Assembly: GCA_043821725.1 (NCBI GenBank)
Contig: JBDRCM010000024.1
Span: 1-41,943, forward strand
Length of the DNA stretch: 41,943 nucleotides
From: CAYHSR01 sp043821725
Lineage (GTDB): Bacteria; Patescibacteriota; Patescibacteriia; Magasanikbacterales; GWA2-37-8
Reading direction: 5' to 3'
Part shown: positions 39,867 through 41,943 of the stretch, in pieces
Position numbering within the stretch: position 1 is the first letter of the stretch
Layout: every line of letters begins with the position of its first letter
Notes under the pieces: generated by a model
Database searches by the model: none
Told to the model about the DNA's origin: nothing
What the model saw: only the letters and a program-made list of their open reading frames with translations
Position numbers and translations under genes: made by a program

Positions 39867-40856
39867 ATGCTAAATAAAGCATATGAAAAAAAGATTCTGC
39901 TGGCAATCCTGCTATTGACAACAATAACTATCGCCATTTTGTTACTTCGCGGAAGCGAGGACTCATGGATATGCGAAAACGGACGATGGATCAAACATGG
40001 CAATCCAAGCAAGGCCATGCCAATCAAACCCTGCGGCAAACCCGTGGCGTGCACAGCCGAAGCAAAGCTCTGCTCTGACGGATCCTATGTTTCTAGAATT
40101 GCGCCCGACTGTAATTTCGCTCCATGTCCAAAACAAGATCTAATAAGCGTTGAAAATCTTTCAGCCGGACAATCAATTACCAGCCCATTGACTATAAAGG
40201 GACAAGCGCGTGGCTCTTGGTTTTTTGAAGCAAGCTTTCCCATCAAACTGTTGGATCAAAGTGGATCGCTGTTGGCATCTGTTCCGGCTCAAGCAAAAGG
40301 CAACTGGATGACCAATGATTTCGTGCCATTTGAAGCTGAATTGAAATTCTCTTCTCCAACAACAAGCAAGGGATCTATCATATTGGAAAAAGACAATCCG
40401 TCAGGGCTAACTCAAAACGCTGACCAATTGATAATCCCTGTTTCATTTGCCGAAAAAATGAGAAAAATATTTTTATATTACTACGATCCTGCCGCCGACT
40501 TGGATGAAACCGAAAATCTAAAATGCAGTGCTGATGGCTTGGTAGCGGTGCAAAGAGAAATTCCAATAAGCAAAACGCCGATTCAGGACACAATAAAATT
40601 GTTGCTCTTGGGCAAACTCACAAAACAAGAACAAGATCAGGGGATCACCACAGAATATCCGCTTGAAGGGGTATCCTTAAAACAAGCGTCATTAAATAAT
40701 GGAATACTAACTCTGCTATTTGATGATCCAATGTACAAAACAACAGGCGGTTCGTGCCGCGTAAATGTTCTTTGGCTTCAAATTGAAGCAACGGCCAAAC
40801 AATTTACTGAGGTAAAAGAAGCGCGTTTTGAACCTTATGACATTTTTCAGCTATGA
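39867..40856 (+). CDS. Secreted/anchored Gmad2 plus GerMN domain protein
   Basis: 329 residues. N-terminal membrane anchor (KKILLAILLLTTITIAILLL), a short Cys-rich region (WICENGRW, then ACTAEAKLCSDGSYVSRIAPDC and FAPCP), and a Gmad2 immunoglobulin-like domain (about 90-185, ISVENLSAGQSITSPLTIKG). A GerMN domain (about 205-325) contains DTIKLLLLGKLTKQEQDQG and GILTLLFDD. Gmad2 and GerMN often occur together in envelope proteins of Gram-positive and CPR bacteria, with roles in cell-wall or spore-like surface assembly. No enzyme motif is seen. Single gene with a weak TTGTTA-17-TAAATT promoter. Confidence 0.88.
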   Translation: MLNKAYEKKILLAILLLTTITIAILLLRGSEDSWICENGRWIKHGNPSKAMPIKPCGKPVACTAEAKLCSDGSYVSRIAPDCNFAPCPKQDLISVENLSAGQSITSPLTIKGQARGSWFFEASFPIKLLDQSGSLLASVPAQAKGNWMTNDFVPFEAELKFSSPTTSKGSIILEKDNPSGLTQNADQLIIPVSFAEKMRKIFLYYYDPAADLDETENLKCSADGLVAVQREIPISKTPIQDTIKLLLLGKLTKQEQDQGITTEYPLEGVSLKQASLNNGILTLLFDDPMYKTTGGSCRVNVLWLQIEATAKQFTEVKEARFEPYDIFQL

Positions 40857-41020
40857 TGTTCGCGAATTAAAAAATCGTCAAAGTAAACCATCCCTGCACT
40901 CAACCGCCAAACCGCCCGCATCACATGCGAGCGATTTTAATTACCCTTGATTTTTTAATCTTAATATGCTTCAATTACATTGTAAGCTCAACAAAAAATC
41001 CAAACCTTGGGAGGTTTGAA

Positions 41021-41503
41021 ATGGAACAGCACGAAAATATATTCAAAAGCCGGATAATTGATTCCCTGCTCAGGCAGGCCAAAATGCACCGGCTATGCTG
41101 GAAGATGGTACAAGTAGCCGTAGCCATGTTTGCAATAGGTGCGGTCGCCCATGTGGTGGTCGTGGGAATACGCGAAACCGGAAGCTTCATGCATCTTCTC
41201 AACGAAACAGGCGCTCGCGCTTATGCAATGATCATAATGAGTGGGGTCATGGTCTTGAGCATGATCATCCTGCTTTCATTGGACAAGAATTGGCACACTC
41301 CATGGATGAAACAGTGGCGTGAGAGCTATTATACTGAATGCAGACGCATTGCCAAAAAAAAGCACCGCCAGATGGATCGGGAAAAGCTTCAAATGACCAT
41401 GAAGGACCAACTGAGGCGAGACGAGCTGGCCATAAAAAACACCCTTCTATTGCGTCTGGCGTTCATGACATTAACAAACCCGGGGAGCGACTTCAAGCAC
41501 TAG
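41021..41503 (+). CDS. 160-aa two-helix membrane protein (accessory type)
   Basis: The start at 41021 is set by GGGAGG eight bases upstream; the frame runs further up without a ribosome site. A soluble N-terminus (EQHENIFKSRIIDSLLRQAK), two helices (about 28-48 and 66-85), and a long basic cytoplasmic part rich in Lys/Arg/Met/Glu. The GC-richer codons and the strong Shine-Dalgarno place it with the island genes rather than the host operons. It is followed by a 17-bp tandem repeat and a nested terminator. Function unknown. Confidence 0.75.
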   Translation: MEQHENIFKSRIIDSLLRQAKMHRLCWKMVQVAVAMFAIGAVAHVVVVGIRETGSFMHLLNETGARAYAMIIMSGVMVLSMIILLSLDKNWHTPWMKQWRESYYTECRRIAKKKHRQMDREKLQMTMKDQLRRDELAIKNTLLLRLAFMTLTNPGSDFKH

Positions 41504-41535
41504 AACGCAATGCGCTAAAGAACGCAATGCGCTAA
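41502..41535 (+). repeat. Tandem 17-bp duplication
   Basis: AGAACGCAATGCGCTAA occurs twice, head to tail and identical. The first copy overlaps the stop codon of the 160-aa gene. Each unit contains a CGCAATGCG near-palindrome. Confidence 0.9.
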
Positions 41536-41570
41536 CTTCCATTCAAAATCCCGCCACCATTGGAAGCAAG

Positions 41571-41645
41571 ATACCATCCGCTTCCCTGCATACTCGCAAT
41601 TTATTTGCGCGCATGCAGAGGAGATAATTCGGATGGTATTTTGTT
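41571..41645 (+). terminator. Three-tier nested-hairpin terminator
   Basis: ATACCATCCG/CGGATGGTAT (41571-41580 with 41630-41639), CTGCAT/ATGCAG (41586-41591 with 41613-41618) and CGCAA/TTGCG inside, followed by TTTTGTTT. It ends the 160-aa gene. The remaining 440 bases to the window end hold no protein gene. Confidence 0.85.
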
Positions 41646-41727
41646 TAAATTAATTCTTGAACAATTTTGAAAAATCAGATTAGCCAAATACGTTTTAAAA
41701 TATCAATGCAATTCACAATGTTTGCAA

Positions 41728-41943
41728 CACCTCTAAAAAATGATATAGTATAGTAAAGATACATATAGGGCCTGCCACCAAATACCATTTCTACTGCAAT
41801 TCATAAATTTAGACCAAAATCGTTTCAAAATTTCTTGGCTTATCTTACAGATAGGCCTCAAAATTTTTTATCAAGCGAAGCGAGAGAAAAGAAAAATGAT
41901 AATTTTTCTTTTCCGAGCGAGCGAAGATAACTATGGAATTATC
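41728..41943 (+). ncRNA. Structured element copy 3 with possible promoter (cut by window end)
   Basis: TTGCAA, 16 bases, TATAGT (near 41728-41755) could start a plus-strand transcript. About 110 bases later comes the element: outer stem TTATC/GATAA, loop strands AAGCGAAGCGAGAG and CCGAGCGAGCGAA, and a perfect 12-bp apical stem (41886-41897 with 41902-41913, loop GATA). The loop sequences match copies 1 and 2, the stems do not. The second hairpin is lost at the window edge. Confidence 0.5.

Overview
The window looks like a Patescibacteria (CPR) chromosome, probably a Parcubacteria-type lineage. The host DNA is AT-rich, uses TGA as a normal stop, and has compact operons whose coding starts often sit at or within a few bases of a strong -10 box, giving leaderless or nearly leaderless mRNAs. 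Reduced aminoacyl-tRNA synthetases, several T4SS-pilin/Mbov_0395-type proteins, type IV pilus components, SpoIID/LytB, Gmad2/GerMN and AI-2E family proteins all fit this group. The lineage is inferred from gene content; no rRNA or ribosomal protein is present to settle it.

Layout. 1-5719 (mostly minus): a structured repeat, a small acidic protein, thrS, a tiny zinc-ribbon gene on the plus strand, a membrane-anchored protein and a PilB/GspE ATPase. 5772-13069 (minus): a polytopic membrane protein, nine consecutive small two-helix pilin-like genes and an orphan solute-binding lipoprotein. 13218-18148 (minus): galU and three pseudopilin or PilX-like genes. 18347-20184: tRNA-Leu(UAA), a zinc-ribbon gene, a PduO-type cobalamin adenosyltransferase with a small partner, and another zinc-ribbon gene. 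20231-24331 (minus): an AdoCbl-dependent ribonucleotide reductase interrupted by a mini-intein and preceded by two NrdR boxes. 24565-24790 (minus): a candidate structured non-coding RNA. 24896-26746 (plus): ruvB and two membrane genes. 26853-29108 (minus): SpoIID-like protein. 29109-34740: an accessory island of GC-richer unknown genes on both strands. 34828-40856: flippase, AI-2E transporter, proS with a small acidic gene, a two-helix membrane protein and a Gmad2/GerMN protein. 41021-41943: one more accessory membrane gene and another copy of the structured element.

How the genes fit together. The adenosyltransferase can make the cofactor used by the B12-dependent reductase, and the NrdR boxes imply classical nucleotide-dependent repression. 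No cobalamin synthesis is visible here. The PilB ATPase, the minor pilins and the nine-paralogue pilin array suggest heavy investment in surface filaments or DNA/protein transfer.

Two patterns stand out. The first is a recurring structured element, with three good copies at 1-140, 24565-24790 and 41865-41943 plus decayed half-copies. It keeps a purine-rich internal loop while the helices on both sides change with compensatory substitutions. One copy has its own promoter and an intrinsic terminator, so I propose an undescribed small RNA family. The second is a scattered class of autonomous, moron-like cassettes (58-aa, 70-aa and 80-aa zinc ribbons, the 29.3-34.7 kb island and the 41.0 kb gene). 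These differ from the host genes in base composition, use strong Shine-Dalgarno sites, and mostly carry consensus promoters and elaborate terminator hairpins.
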